A stretch of DNA of 64,000 nucleotides from a virus. Position numbers and translations under genes: made by a program. The notes beneath the pieces were generated by a model. The model had not been told where the DNA came from and did not search any database. It was given only the letters and a program-made list of their open reading frames with translations. The stretch is from IMG/VR virus record IMGVR_UViG_3300021371_000013, positions 1 through 64,000 of that record; one strand, 5' to 3'. This document shows positions 15,906-25,900 of the stretch, piece by piece. Position 1 is the first letter of the stretch. Every line of letters starts with the position of its first letter.

Positions 15906-17065
15906 TCGAACAATACGCACTTTCTTGCGGCGTCAAAATTGATCGCCCATCAATCGAAACATCTTACTTTCCAGTTGTACCAGATAAGTACATCACACTA
16001 CATGCAAGTAATCGTATTCAATCAAAAACGTACGACTACTATAATGACGTGATGGATCTATTACATCCATACCTTGACAAGGAAAACATAAAGGTCGTAC
16101 AAATTGGCAGTAAAGATGAACAAAAAATTGGAAGATGCACGCATCACCAAGGACAAACAACTGTTCGTCAAGCAGCATACATCATTAAAAACTCGATGCT
16201 TCATTTTGGCACCGATTCATTTAGCACACATGTAGCAAGCGGCTTCGACAAAAAGATAGTAAATTTATATTCGGTATTATACAAAGAATGTTGTGGTCCA
16301 TATTGGGGTGATCGCGCAAGTCAAATTCTACTCGAACCAGATAGAACAAAAAGAAAAGCAAGTTTTTCTGATAATGAATATCCAAAAACAATCAACGAAA
16401 TCAAGCCCGAGCAAATCGCGCAATCTGTATTAAAATTATTAAACATAAAAAACAATTTGCATAACATTGAAACATTTCATATTGGCGGCGCATATCATGC
16501 AGGCTCACTTGCTGTTGTTCCAAATTGCGTGCTTGGCAAAAGTTTTGCCGCAGGTCAACCCGCAAACATACTTGGCCACGAACATTTTGACGAACAGAAT
16601 ATCGCGCAATGGGCGTACACCCGCAAGGTGAATCTATTCCTCGACCAACCCATGCAAATCAACTATCTGCAAGCCATCAAAAACAATGTACATCAAATCA
16701 ATTATTTTGTACAACCAGATGACGACGATACATTCTTCAAAGCATGTAAAAAACTAGGTATAAAATTAAAACTAATATGCAAAGATAATGACATAATAAA
16801 TGATGTACGATTAAAGTTTTTCGATTGGGATGTACATTTTCTTGAACAAAAAACAAAAAATGATATTGACAATCATGATAAAATATGCAATAATACTCGT
16901 TATAAAAGCGCACAAGTCATCGTATCAGATAATAAAATCTATGCCAGTAAAGCGGCATGGAAAAATGGTATCGAAGGAGAACACAATACCATTATCGACT
17001 GCGATGAATTTTGGGAAGACGCAATCAATCTAAAACTTTATAACGACAACAATCATGGCACGTAA
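15896..17065 (+). CDS. C-terminal half of GT9 glycosyltransferase plus unknown domain
   Basis: A 389-residue protein starting MHLVEQYALSCGV, the linker typical of the middle of GT9 enzymes. Residues ~30-185 hold the nucleotide-sugar-binding half, including MLHFGTDSFSTHVASGFDKKIV, equivalent to the heptosyltransferase D-S/T-x2-x-H-x-A motif. Residues ~190-389 are an extra domain of unknown type. The gene lies in the -1 frame relative to the GT4 fusion; the stop TAG at 15903-15905 and ATG at 15896 overlap. No slippery heptamer is seen, so the two halves are more likely made separately by coupled translation. An assembly frameshift cannot be excluded. Confidence 0.65.
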   Translation: MHLVEQYALSCGVKIDRPSIETSYFPVVPDKYITLHASNRIQSKTYDYYNDVMDLLHPYLDKENIKVVQIGSKDEQKIGRCTHHQGQTTVRQAAYIIKNSMLHFGTDSFSTHVASGFDKKIVNLYSVLYKECCGPYWGDRASQILLEPDRTKRKASFSDNEYPKTINEIKPEQIAQSVLKLLNIKNNLHNIETFHIGGAYHAGSLAVVPNCVLGKSFAAGQPANILGHEHFDEQNIAQWAYTRKVNLFLDQPMQINYLQAIKNNVHQINYFVQPDDDDTFFKACKKLGIKLKLICKDNDIINDVRLKFFDWDVHFLEQKTKNDIDNHDKICNNTRYKSAQVIVSDNKIYASKAAWKNGIEGEHNTIIDCDEFWEDAINLKLYNDNNHGT

Positions 17066-17894
17066 ATCACAATCAACATCAGACAATTCGGTAACATACG
17101 AATCAGAAATTCAAACAAAAGAATCAAAAGTAGAATATCCAAAAAATTACGCCGACGGCCCAGGCAAGTTTCAGCGCAATGCATTTGGATTGCTTGGTGA
17201 TGTAGATTATGAGTTTGCCGAAGATGGTTCAGTAAACTGGAGAAGTATGATTAAGGATGAGCATTTATTTCCAAATCGCTCGTGGTTTGATTTGCGCAAA
17301 AAAGACTTACCACGTAGTATAGATGGCTTAAAAGACCATCAACTACTCATCAAACTGAGTGGAATCAAAGAACTTGCAAAGCTTCGCGGTTTCACAGATG
17401 TATCTTACGAAGTTGTTAAATGTCAACCTGATCATGTTGCAGTAATTTGCCATATGAGCTTTCTACCCAATTACGAAACTGGAGGTAAGGCTGTTCAATT
17501 TCAAGACATGGCCAATGCTACTCTTGATAACACAAGTAGCTTTGCTACAAAGTTCCTAGAAACGATTGCATGTAATCGCGCATTCGTTCGTTGCGTTCGC
17601 AACTTTTTAAACGTTCATATTGTAGGTGACGATGAGATCGACAAATCAAACAATCCAGGCGGAGGATCAAACAATTCATCATTAAACATTTCTCCATCAC
17701 TTACTCCATATTCAATGGTACAAAATCTAGCCAAAGAAAAATTAAATTGTTCTAATTTTGAAGAATTTAAAGTTATTCTAAGGGACTGGTGGAAAGACGG
17801 AAAATATCAAAACGAAAAAGCCAAAGACTGGAATGACTTTGATGATATCTCGCCAACCGATGCGCGCATATTGATGCGTGAGATTAATGATTAA
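17055..17894 (+). CDS. Putative ssDNA-annealing / recombination protein
   Basis: A 279-residue protein. The core (~95-190) has alternating strands and helices (LSGIKELAKLRGF, VAVICHMSFLPN) leading to ATKFLETIACNRAFVRCVRNFL, which resembles the helix with E-T-x-A-x-x-R-A-x-x-R in Rad52-superfamily annealases (Sak/Erf type). The C-terminal ~90 residues include an N/G/S-rich linker and an acidic end. It overlaps the preceding gene by 11 nt and converges, with an 11-nt overlap, on the fibre gene at 17884. The assignment is tentative; it could be another phage DNA-metabolism protein. Confidence 0.4.
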   Translation: MARKSQSTSDNSVTYESEIQTKESKVEYPKNYADGPGKFQRNAFGLLGDVDYEFAEDGSVNWRSMIKDEHLFPNRSWFDLRKKDLPRSIDGLKDHQLLIKLSGIKELAKLRGFTDVSYEVVKCQPDHVAVICHMSFLPNYETGGKAVQFQDMANATLDNTSSFATKFLETIACNRAFVRCVRNFLNVHIVGDDEIDKSNNPGGGSNNSSLNISPSLTPYSMVQNLAKEKLNCSNFEEFKVILRDWWKDGKYQNEKAKDWNDFDDISPTDARILMREIND

Positions 17895-18393
17895 TTCTTT
17901 TTTCTATTGAATCAATTATAGCCTGTTGCTCTTTTATCGCACCAACAAGCAAAGCGGTAATTTTCTCATATTTAATAGCCTTAAATCCGTTCCTCCTTGT
18001 CTCTACAATCTCTGGTACAATTTTTTCTACTTGCTGGGCAATTAAACCTATATCATGACCAGTATATGTTTCTTGCTTGTTATTCCAGTCGAACTCAATA
18101 GCCTCAAGTTGCAGAACCTTCTGTAAACAATTTTTTATAGGCTTTATGTTATCTTTTAATCTTTTATCAGAAAGACCAAATGCCACAACATCCCCGGTAC
18201 AAAAAAGCCCGTTATCACAACCAACATAAAAAGCATTATCCTGTTCAGCGGTAATACCATCACCAATAACATGCACATTTTTTTTTGCATATATAGTATT
18301 ATTACTTCCGTTTATTATGGTGCAATTTTCGCTGTCTTGAATTTTATTATTCAAGCCAGCAAGTATTAAATTATTTTGTGGATCAGGATTCAT
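17884..18393 (-). CDS. Short fibre with S74 intramolecular chaperone domain
   Basis: A 169-residue protein. Residues ~8-50 carry YadA-like head repeats (NNKIQDSENCTIINGSNNTI). Residues ~73-169 are the Peptidase_S74 / intramolecular chaperone auto-processing domain: SDKRLKDNIKPI with Ser75 and Lys80 of the self-cleavage motif S-D-x-R-x-K, then GHDIGLIAQQVEKIVPEIV, KAIKYEKITALLVGAIKEQQ and a C-terminal helix. The domain trimerises fibre tips and then cleaves itself off just before the Ser. This is unusually short: almost no fibre remains after cleavage. It overlaps the next upstream gene, which ends in the same domain, by 11 nt. Confidence 0.85.
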   Translation of the reverse strand: MNPDPQNNLILAGLNNKIQDSENCTIINGSNNTIYAKKNVHVIGDGITAEQDNAFYVGCDNGLFCTGDVVAFGLSDKRLKDNIKPIKNCLQKVLQLEAIEFDWNNKQETYTGHDIGLIAQQVEKIVPEIVETRRNGFKAIKYEKITALLVGAIKEQQAIIDSIEKRINH

Positions 18394-21300
18394 AGTTTAT
18401 TTTTTCTTTTATTTTGTTTATTTTTTCTTGAGATTCTTTTATAGAGCCAACAAGTAAAGCTGATATTTTTTCATACCTAATGGCCTTAAATCCACTTTTA
18501 CGGGTTTCAACTATTTCTGGACAGACCTTCTCTGCTTGTTGAGCTATTATACCTATATCGTGACCACGATATACATTCTGTTTATCGTTCCAATCAAATT
18601 GTATTGCACTCATACCCAATACTCTCTCAAGACAATTATCGATAGGTTTTATATGCTCTTTTAATCTTTTGTCAGATATATGACTAGTAAAAACATCGCC
18701 ACTACAATTTAGTTGCCCATACACAATCATTGCATGATTATCCTCAATGAAAGAAGATGTATTATTTTTTATTAATTGTCTATTTAAAGAAACCTGTATT
18801 ACCGAACAAGAAACTCCAGATTCATGAGTTATCTTGAGCTTTTGTGAAGGCGTTTTAGATATAATAGGTATTTCAAAACTTGACTCTTGAGCAAGTTCGT
18901 GTCCAAATTTTTTCGAAAAAACGAGTGTATACGATATTTGAACATCTAATTCAATAACTTCCCAGTAAACATATTCATCGGGCTGCCCAGGAGGAACGTA
19001 AGGATCTGGATTAATCCCTGAAGTTCCCGGTAACCATGATTTTCTTTGGTATATTCCATTAATAACGCGATAAATATAAGACTGATTAGATTCATCAATT
19101 GATTCTCCATTATATGCAGAAGTTGTGGTAATCCTTTTTAAGGTGGAAGATATATTCTCAATAACCAAATCTACTCCATTGATTCTAATATTATCTCCAA
19201 CTGAGAAATACGGCGCTGGATCGAAATCTACATATATATAAACACCTCCATTATCAACCCAACCGTTAGTTATTGCACTTAATAAAGTATGATATACAAC
19301 CTCACCATATTGATAAATTTTAGAAGCATCCCATTGTCCAGGAACTGGATTACCAGAATCAACATATTGAGAGCTTATTTGTGTATTTTCAATAATAACA
19401 TTAAGTGACCCTCTTATCTTAATATTTAAATAATAAGTTACATTTGTAAACAGGTTGATATTCTGAGAGATGCTTCCCTGATTTTTAATTATACACAAGC
19501 CATCTTCAACCAATTCAACATCACCATCAACATTCCAGTCATTTAAATTTGTTGTAAAATAAGGGTTGGTTATTAATTCCGTTGTTTCTTTGTAGTAGTT
19601 TTTGGGCTCTATTATTGAATATTCATTTGACGTATCAAATATAGGATTATTCTGAGAATAATCAACTATATAACCAAGATCATGCAAAAAAGCTGTACTT
19701 ATTCTTGTCCATGGAGCATATCCATCAAAATACGGAGTCATGATCTCTTCAGTGATGTATGGCTGTTCTACTGTTGTTCCATCTGGATTTGTATAGAGTC
19801 TATATTTTCTTCCGTCTGTAATTGAATCTGCAGGCAGTTCTGCCCAATGACCTCTCCAGGTTATATACATTACATAATCAAACGCTTGACCTATTGCAGA
19901 ACTTGGAAAATTTCCAGGAACATATGGAGCTAAAGACTCAGGTATTTTTACAATTAAATCTATATAATCTGTGTTATTACTAGGCTTCCAAGGATCATTC
20001 CAAAATCTAAATTCAGGATCTTGTCCTGCTCCGTGAAAAATATAAAAACCATCTTCAAAACCTGGAGCCGACAATTGAGGCCAGTCGCCAGAATTCAAAA
20101 CATATATAACTTGATCAACAATCTCAAATATTAATTGATCTGCACCTTCAGACAAGCTTAAAGATAAACTTGTGAAAGTTACTGGTATTTTTCTATTTGG
20201 GTCTATATTATCAGGATCAGGATCTTCAGGCACATATAAAGTTTGAATAGGCAGCGAATCAAAATTTCCGCCAACCAATCGGTTATATTCCCTTACGGCG
20301 TTTTTACCTATATATTGCGCTCCATTTTCTTCAGTTAACCTAATAAAATTATTGCCTATGCTCGAACCCCAGATTACGTTCCAACCTCCACGACCTATGC
20401 CAAAAGCATGCGCTACCTCATGTAACATTGTCCAATAAAGTTTATTTTTATTTGGATATTCTGTTTTCTGTCTTAAATAATCTAAATCTAGCGGGTCTAC
20501 CGCCATTCTACCGCCAGTTGGCGTTACATAAAAACCATAATCACTTTTTGCATAATTAGGGTCCTCCCTAGTCCTTACATCAGTCGAAGCGAATGCAAGA
20601 GTTCCCCCTGAACTAGAATACATGCTTGGTCCACTAGAAAAATCTATTACCCTTAGTTGATAACTGAAGGAACCGCTTAAACTTTCGCCATATCTATAAC
20701 CATTTATATTTTTACTCTCCCACACTCCAGAATCTTCAATTATAACATTTTCAAAATAATCGCACATTCTTCTTAATGTATTCTTGTCATTCTGAGTGAG
20801 TGCGTTTTCTGTGTATTCAGAGTAATCTAAATTAACGGTCAATCTATTACTGCCAGGACTTGGAGCGGTTTCGTCAAAAACTAAATTCTGGTACCCGCCC
20901 ATGTACCCATTGCTTAACGAGCAATAACTCATTTTCCCAAAGTCTCCTTCTATATGAACCACAACATCTCCGTAATAAAAATCATAATAATAACCACCAA
21001 CATCCGCCCGGCCGGCAAAAAAAGATCCCCCATATCTAACAGGCTTATTTTTATTTATAAAAGCAATAGGATAAGATTGTGGAATGTTTGAAAAATAATA
21101 TGTTCCTAAGTTTAATCCAAAAACTTCATTACTAGAAGAAAACCCATCAAAACTATATATATTACCGGAAGCGGATACATTAACATAAACCCTCTCCCAA
21201 TTTAAAAAATCATAAAATTCCTTAACTAAGTAACCTATAGACGGAGACATATCTAAATTTATTCCCTTGAATACATTAAAATATGTTTCCAAAGCATTAA

Positions 21301-21634
21301 GATTGTAAGAGGCCGACCAAACATAAAATAAGCCCTCAAAAATAACAACATCGCCCTGGTAATAATCTTGATCAGTATCCCACTGACCCATCAACCTTGA
21401 TGCATCGTAATTTACTAGCGGTAATGTTGCCTGTTTATTCTCCTCTTCGCTTCCAACAACATGGTGATTATAGCTTCCACCAACAACCAAATCATTAGAA
21501 CCAACTAAACTACATCTTCTTGAATTTATTAGTCTATTATCCTTGCCTCCGAGAACCAAATTTCCAGCACTAAGCCCTGCAAGAAGCGGGGATACATCTG
21601 CAGGAGCTAATGATGGTGGCGGTTTTACTGGCAT
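18383..21634 (-). CDS. Tail fibre with metallopeptidase-like domain and S74 chaperone
   Basis: A 1083-residue adhesin. The N-terminus has YadA-like repeats (LAGLSAGNLVLGGKDNRLINS), followed by a carbohydrate-binding-like W..D..YY..GDVV....FY module (~85-115). A zinc-peptidase signature HEVAHAFGIGRGG starts at His405 (H405-E406-x-x-H409-x-x-G412). It resembles metzincins, but Arg sits where the third His/Asp is expected. A jelly-roll-like module (~680-730, ELITNPYFTTNLNDW) and a second GEVVYHT-type module follow. The last ~110 residues are the S74 chaperone with SDKRLKEHIKP. It probably binds and may digest host surface protein during adsorption. Confidence 0.8.
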   Translation of the reverse strand: MPVKPPPSLAPADVSPLLAGLSAGNLVLGGKDNRLINSRRCSLVGSNDLVVGGSYNHHVVGSEEENKQATLPLVNYDASRLMGQWDTDQDYYQGDVVIFEGLFYVWSASYNLNALETYFNVFKGINLDMSPSIGYLVKEFYDFLNWERVYVNVSASGNIYSFDGFSSSNEVFGLNLGTYYFSNIPQSYPIAFINKNKPVRYGGSFFAGRADVGGYYYDFYYGDVVVHIEGDFGKMSYCSLSNGYMGGYQNLVFDETAPSPGSNRLTVNLDYSEYTENALTQNDKNTLRRMCDYFENVIIEDSGVWESKNINGYRYGESLSGSFSYQLRVIDFSSGPSMYSSSGGTLAFASTDVRTREDPNYAKSDYGFYVTPTGGRMAVDPLDLDYLRQKTEYPNKNKLYWTMLHEVAHAFGIGRGGWNVIWGSSIGNNFIRLTEENGAQYIGKNAVREYNRLVGGNFDSLPIQTLYVPEDPDPDNIDPNRKIPVTFTSLSLSLSEGADQLIFEIVDQVIYVLNSGDWPQLSAPGFEDGFYIFHGAGQDPEFRFWNDPWKPSNNTDYIDLIVKIPESLAPYVPGNFPSSAIGQAFDYVMYITWRGHWAELPADSITDGRKYRLYTNPDGTTVEQPYITEEIMTPYFDGYAPWTRISTAFLHDLGYIVDYSQNNPIFDTSNEYSIIEPKNYYKETTELITNPYFTTNLNDWNVDGDVELVEDGLCIIKNQGSISQNINLFTNVTYYLNIKIRGSLNVIIENTQISSQYVDSGNPVPGQWDASKIYQYGEVVYHTLLSAITNGWVDNGGVYIYVDFDPAPYFSVGDNIRINGVDLVIENISSTLKRITTTSAYNGESIDESNQSYIYRVINGIYQRKSWLPGTSGINPDPYVPPGQPDEYVYWEVIELDVQISYTLVFSKKFGHELAQESSFEIPIISKTPSQKLKITHESGVSCSVIQVSLNRQLIKNNTSSFIEDNHAMIVYGQLNCSGDVFTSHISDKRLKEHIKPIDNCLERVLGMSAIQFDWNDKQNVYRGHDIGIIAQQAEKVCPEIVETRKSGFKAIRYEKISALLVGSIKESQEKINKIKEKINYES

Positions 21635-21635
21635 A

Positions 21636-22964
21636 TTAATTTACAAGTTTATAGTATTTTGTTTTATATTCGTCAGATAATACACTAACGAACAACTCTC
21701 CAGATGTATTAACAATTGCGGCACACATAGATGCTACCGATTGAGAGTAAAATAATACACATTGACGATTAGTATATGTACCAATTCTAGTCAACGATTC
21801 GGCTTCAATACTCGCAGAATCAGCAAACCAGAAAAAATTTCCACCACCAAAAGAACTTGCATATTCTCTATTAAACCAACACCAGCCAACATTTGCACTA
21901 AGCTCTGGGATTTCAAGAATTTTATTTTGTACATACATCCATATTCCGTCCGACAAAAAGTCTGGATAACCCAATTGCAAATCTCCAAAATTGTCATGAA
22001 CTATTTGTCGATTTGCATTTTCATTTAACAATGTAGCCCCTATAGAAAAACTAGCCTGCATATCAATCGCCTCAAGGTCGACGACTCCAAGGTTTTGCGC
22101 TTCTTGCCAGGATATTTCCGTAAACAATGATCCCGAGCTTGAATTAAATCCATAATATTTTTCCATAGTATATTGATATATTATTGCAGAATAATCATCA
22201 GAGGTTGTATCAAGCCACTGAACCCAACCACTTTCAATATCTTTGAATTTATGCATATAAGTTAAAGAATTACGGACAGATTCTTCTTCTCCCAGAAATA
22301 ATCTAGACGCAAACATCCACACACCAGAATCTTCTTGGCTCATAGAACCATTTTCAGCCATAAAAAACCAAAAGTTTTGCAAATTATCATTCAATAATGA
22401 TATATATAACCAACCAAAAAATTCATGAAAAATCCAATTATTTTGCGCATCAAAATAAGCACCACTTCCAAACGCTCCACTTTCTCCCGCATTTGGCAAA
22501 AAAAACCAACTAGACTGAAACCAACCGCTCGTAAGATCTGTTGCATCAAAAACAGATTGCCTAGTGTTTTCTGCAGCACCAATATCTTGCGAAGATTGAC
22601 CCACGGCAACTTGTTTTACCCTAATTACACTACTCCAATTATCTAAAAATCTACTATTATTCTGATCCCACGAAAAAAACCACGTGTTATCAATCAATCC
22701 ATCATCATACATTGCAGGATAAAAATATATTTCATATTCATAAAGATAACCTTCGCTATGTAAACCAACTATTTCAACATTTATATTATCCTGAACAATA
22801 TATCCCTGATCAATTTCTTCGCTCGTTAATTCTTTTGAATATTTTCTTTTTATTCCAGAAACCTTTGGCGAATATATAGCAAAATCTGGATCAACAACAA
22901 AAGAGGGATAGTCCCCTTCACTAGGACCACCAGTTGAAGTTGGAAATAAAATTTGATTGGACAT
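21636..22964 (-). CDS. Tryptophan-rich repeat virion protein
   Basis: A 442-residue protein made largely of irregular repeats of ~25-30 residues rich in W, F and Y: SGWFQSSWFFLPNAGESGAF, NNWIFHEFFGWLYISLL, NFWFFMAENG, GVWMFASRLF, IWMYVQNKIL, VGWCWFNREY. Similar W-rich units occur near the end of the I-J protein at 29936. I associate such repeats with surface proteins of marine Verrucomicrobia and relatives. It lies among adhesins and is probably a fibre or tip accessory. No catalytic motif is visible. Confidence 0.55.
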   Translation of the reverse strand: MSNQILFPTSTGGPSEGDYPSFVVDPDFAIYSPKVSGIKRKYSKELTSEEIDQGYIVQDNINVEIVGLHSEGYLYEYEIYFYPAMYDDGLIDNTWFFSWDQNNSRFLDNWSSVIRVKQVAVGQSSQDIGAAENTRQSVFDATDLTSGWFQSSWFFLPNAGESGAFGSGAYFDAQNNWIFHEFFGWLYISLLNDNLQNFWFFMAENGSMSQEDSGVWMFASRLFLGEEESVRNSLTYMHKFKDIESGWVQWLDTTSDDYSAIIYQYTMEKYYGFNSSSGSLFTEISWQEAQNLGVVDLEAIDMQASFSIGATLLNENANRQIVHDNFGDLQLGYPDFLSDGIWMYVQNKILEIPELSANVGWCWFNREYASSFGGGNFFWFADSASIEAESLTRIGTYTNRQCVLFYSQSVASMCAAIVNTSGELFVSVLSDEYKTKYYKLVN

Positions 22965-25900
22965 TATAATGTATAAATTATTTGATTATTTTGGCCCGCT
23001 AGAATAGCTTGATTCGTACCGCCATTTATTACATTACTTTGCCCTGCTCCAATAAAATTAGAACCTTGATTATCTTCACCTCCTTTAGTCATTCTATTGT
23101 TGTATCCAGCAACGATTGCAGAAAAATTATCCTTACAATCATTAGAATAACCATTTCCAATCATAGAAAATCTTCCTTCTATAGAATTACTACCCCCACC
23201 AATAATAGAAGAAGCTAAAGACTGATATGAATTAGCATTATTTGGATCACTTATAGCGTTAGCATAACCACCGCCCACAAATGTAGCAAGAGTGTCCTCT
23301 GGAGACCCGTAATCTATTGACGATTGATCTACGGACAATTGAACTGCAATTTGTTCTTCGCTTGTATTGTTTACGCTAGCCCCCCTAATTTCCAACTTTC
23401 CACTACTAGAATTAAACCTTATGTAAGATTTAACAAAACCCCCTCCAGGAAGACTTATGTCGGCCCCGTTTGACTGAACTCTACCCCCTACATCAAAATA
23501 TGCAGAAGTATTATCATACGTATTATCATACGCCAAAACAAATCCGGCTGGATTGTAATTTTCTGAAGTTGGAGGCGCGTCCCATTTACCAGGATCTTCA
23601 TTACTTGTATCTATTAAACCTCCAATAAAACCATTCGATTTTATAGCTCCAGCTTTAGGCCCACCAATATTTAATTTATTTGTTATATAAGCTTCTTTGG
23701 TTAATAATATATCAGTTGCTACATTATCTAATTCAGTACCAAAGTTTGTCCAATTTTGATCCCAATAATCGGAGTCGGCGATCCAATATGCATTAGTTAA
23801 TATATATGCAGTTCCAAAAGTCGAATTATCATTAGAAAAACTATATTTCGTTGATGAAACTTTTTTTACCCAGTGAGGGGTTGTGCATATCCAATAATTA
23901 TCACCACCACCAGTATCAAACTCAACTATATCACCTCGAGTATCGGTTTGCTCAAATTTTATAACGCCACCAACATCAAGTTCTTCTAGCAGGCTAGTCC
24001 AATTTCCTCGATAAGTTGGCGTCCTACCATTTCTGCCAATATTACCATCTTTTAATGCTATTATTGTTATACTATCTGACGCAACGACGTCATCATCAAC
24101 ACTTATCTCTACAGAATATGTCATTGGAGCAGGAACAACTCCATTTGTTGCAGATGAAGAGTTTTGAGTTAACTGGTACTGCGACTGGTTAGATATAACT
24201 GAACCATCTTTTTTCCATGCGTAGGTGTGGGTTGCCCCCTCTAGATTCCTTGGAGTCGCAGTTAATGTAAAATTTGCAGGATCTGCTATTAAATTATTTT
24301 CATTTACTGGATCTACAGAATATCTTATTGCATAATGAGTTGAGGATAATTCTACAGTTACTGCGGTTTTTCCATCTTCTCCAATTTGTGCAACAGAAAA
24401 TGTTTGTTTTTTACTGATTGAACCAAACACCTCCCCATTTAACTTAGTTCCTTGAATTGTGAATGTTATCGAAGCAGACTTTATAGCATGATCATCAATT
24501 GCGATATCTTCATATATTATTTTGTTATTGACCAAATCTTCTTCCGGACTCGGGTCCTCAGTTATTCCAATAGTACTCTCATTGGTAACATAATAAGCAC
24601 CTTTTTTATTAGTTAAATCATTGTAATCTGACTCAGGATACGGTTTTAATATTTGAGCCCCATCAAACACCTCTATATCTGTACCAGAATCAGTTGGGTC
24701 TAATTGAAGTGAGTTGTTAATAGAAATTTGACTCAATGTATGATTCTCATTACTTAATACGACACTAACCTCATTTGAACCATCTTCAACAACAATGAAA
24801 GTCATTTCATCAGAAACCGAAGGGCTAACAGTGCCCGCTTCTGTGGCAGCACCAATCTTTACCGTTAATTGACCTTCAGGAAAATCATTAAATTTTATTT
24901 TAACAATTTTATTTTGTACATAATTTATGTTCCCACTTATTGTTTTAGGAATTTCATTATCATTAACATCATATATTTTTATATCATCAACATCCGACAC
25001 CCACTGTATCCCTTTTGATGTATTTTGAACATCTGCGGTTATTATTATCTCATTATCCCCAATAGTGGATCCATATTTATTAACTTTAAATATTTGAGAG
25101 CTTGCGCTCAATCTTATTGATTCTGCAGCTTTTCCATCTACTAATCTTGTAATAGAAGCCTTTTTCTGAAGGTCAGAATGCACACTGCTTACATATATAG
25201 TAATAAATTCAGAACCATTATTATTTGCATTAATATATTCATTAAATTTTGCAGCGCTCATGCTTATTGACGAAGACTTTAAACCATTAGAATCATTTAA
25301 AACTTGATTCCACTCAAACCCATCTTGATCTAAATCGTCAAGCCTATACCAATCATCGCCGAGGTAATTTACAGCATCTACAGTTTGACCAACAGGCTTA
25401 ATAGATACATTATTTTCATCTTTAATTTTTATCAATATATGACTCGCGGACGTAACTGATGAATTTCTAAATGTTAAATCTATAGATACATCCGCTTGAG
25501 TTTGGTCAAGCTCAAACCCATCCTCTGTTTCAATATAACCAATAACACTAGAACTCAAGTCTATGTCAACAAAATCATAATCTTTATTGTTTTTCTGCCT
25601 CAATCTTCCCCTAATAGTCAATTCGTCTTCTTCAAACGAAAGACCCCCTCTGCCCTGTTGAAAAGCAAAACTACCATCCCCGCTCAAAACAAATCCATTA
25701 ACGCTTTGATCAAGAACCCCTTGCTCAGATTCACTAAACTGTAACCCACTAAATCCTACACTAGCTATAGATCCATAGTTACTACTTTGGTTATCTCCAC
25801 TATGAAATATTTCTATTCTATGACCTTTAATTTGACCAGCTGTTATTTTGTCGGCAGTCAATGTTTTTATTTTTGCATCAGTTATCGCAGCTTCAGAAAT

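Noticed and set aside
15880-15910. Programmed -1 frameshift between the GT4-GT9N and GT9C genes
   Set aside because: No X-XXY-YYZ heptamer or stem is visible in the 10-nt overlap; coupled translation or a sequence error is more likely.
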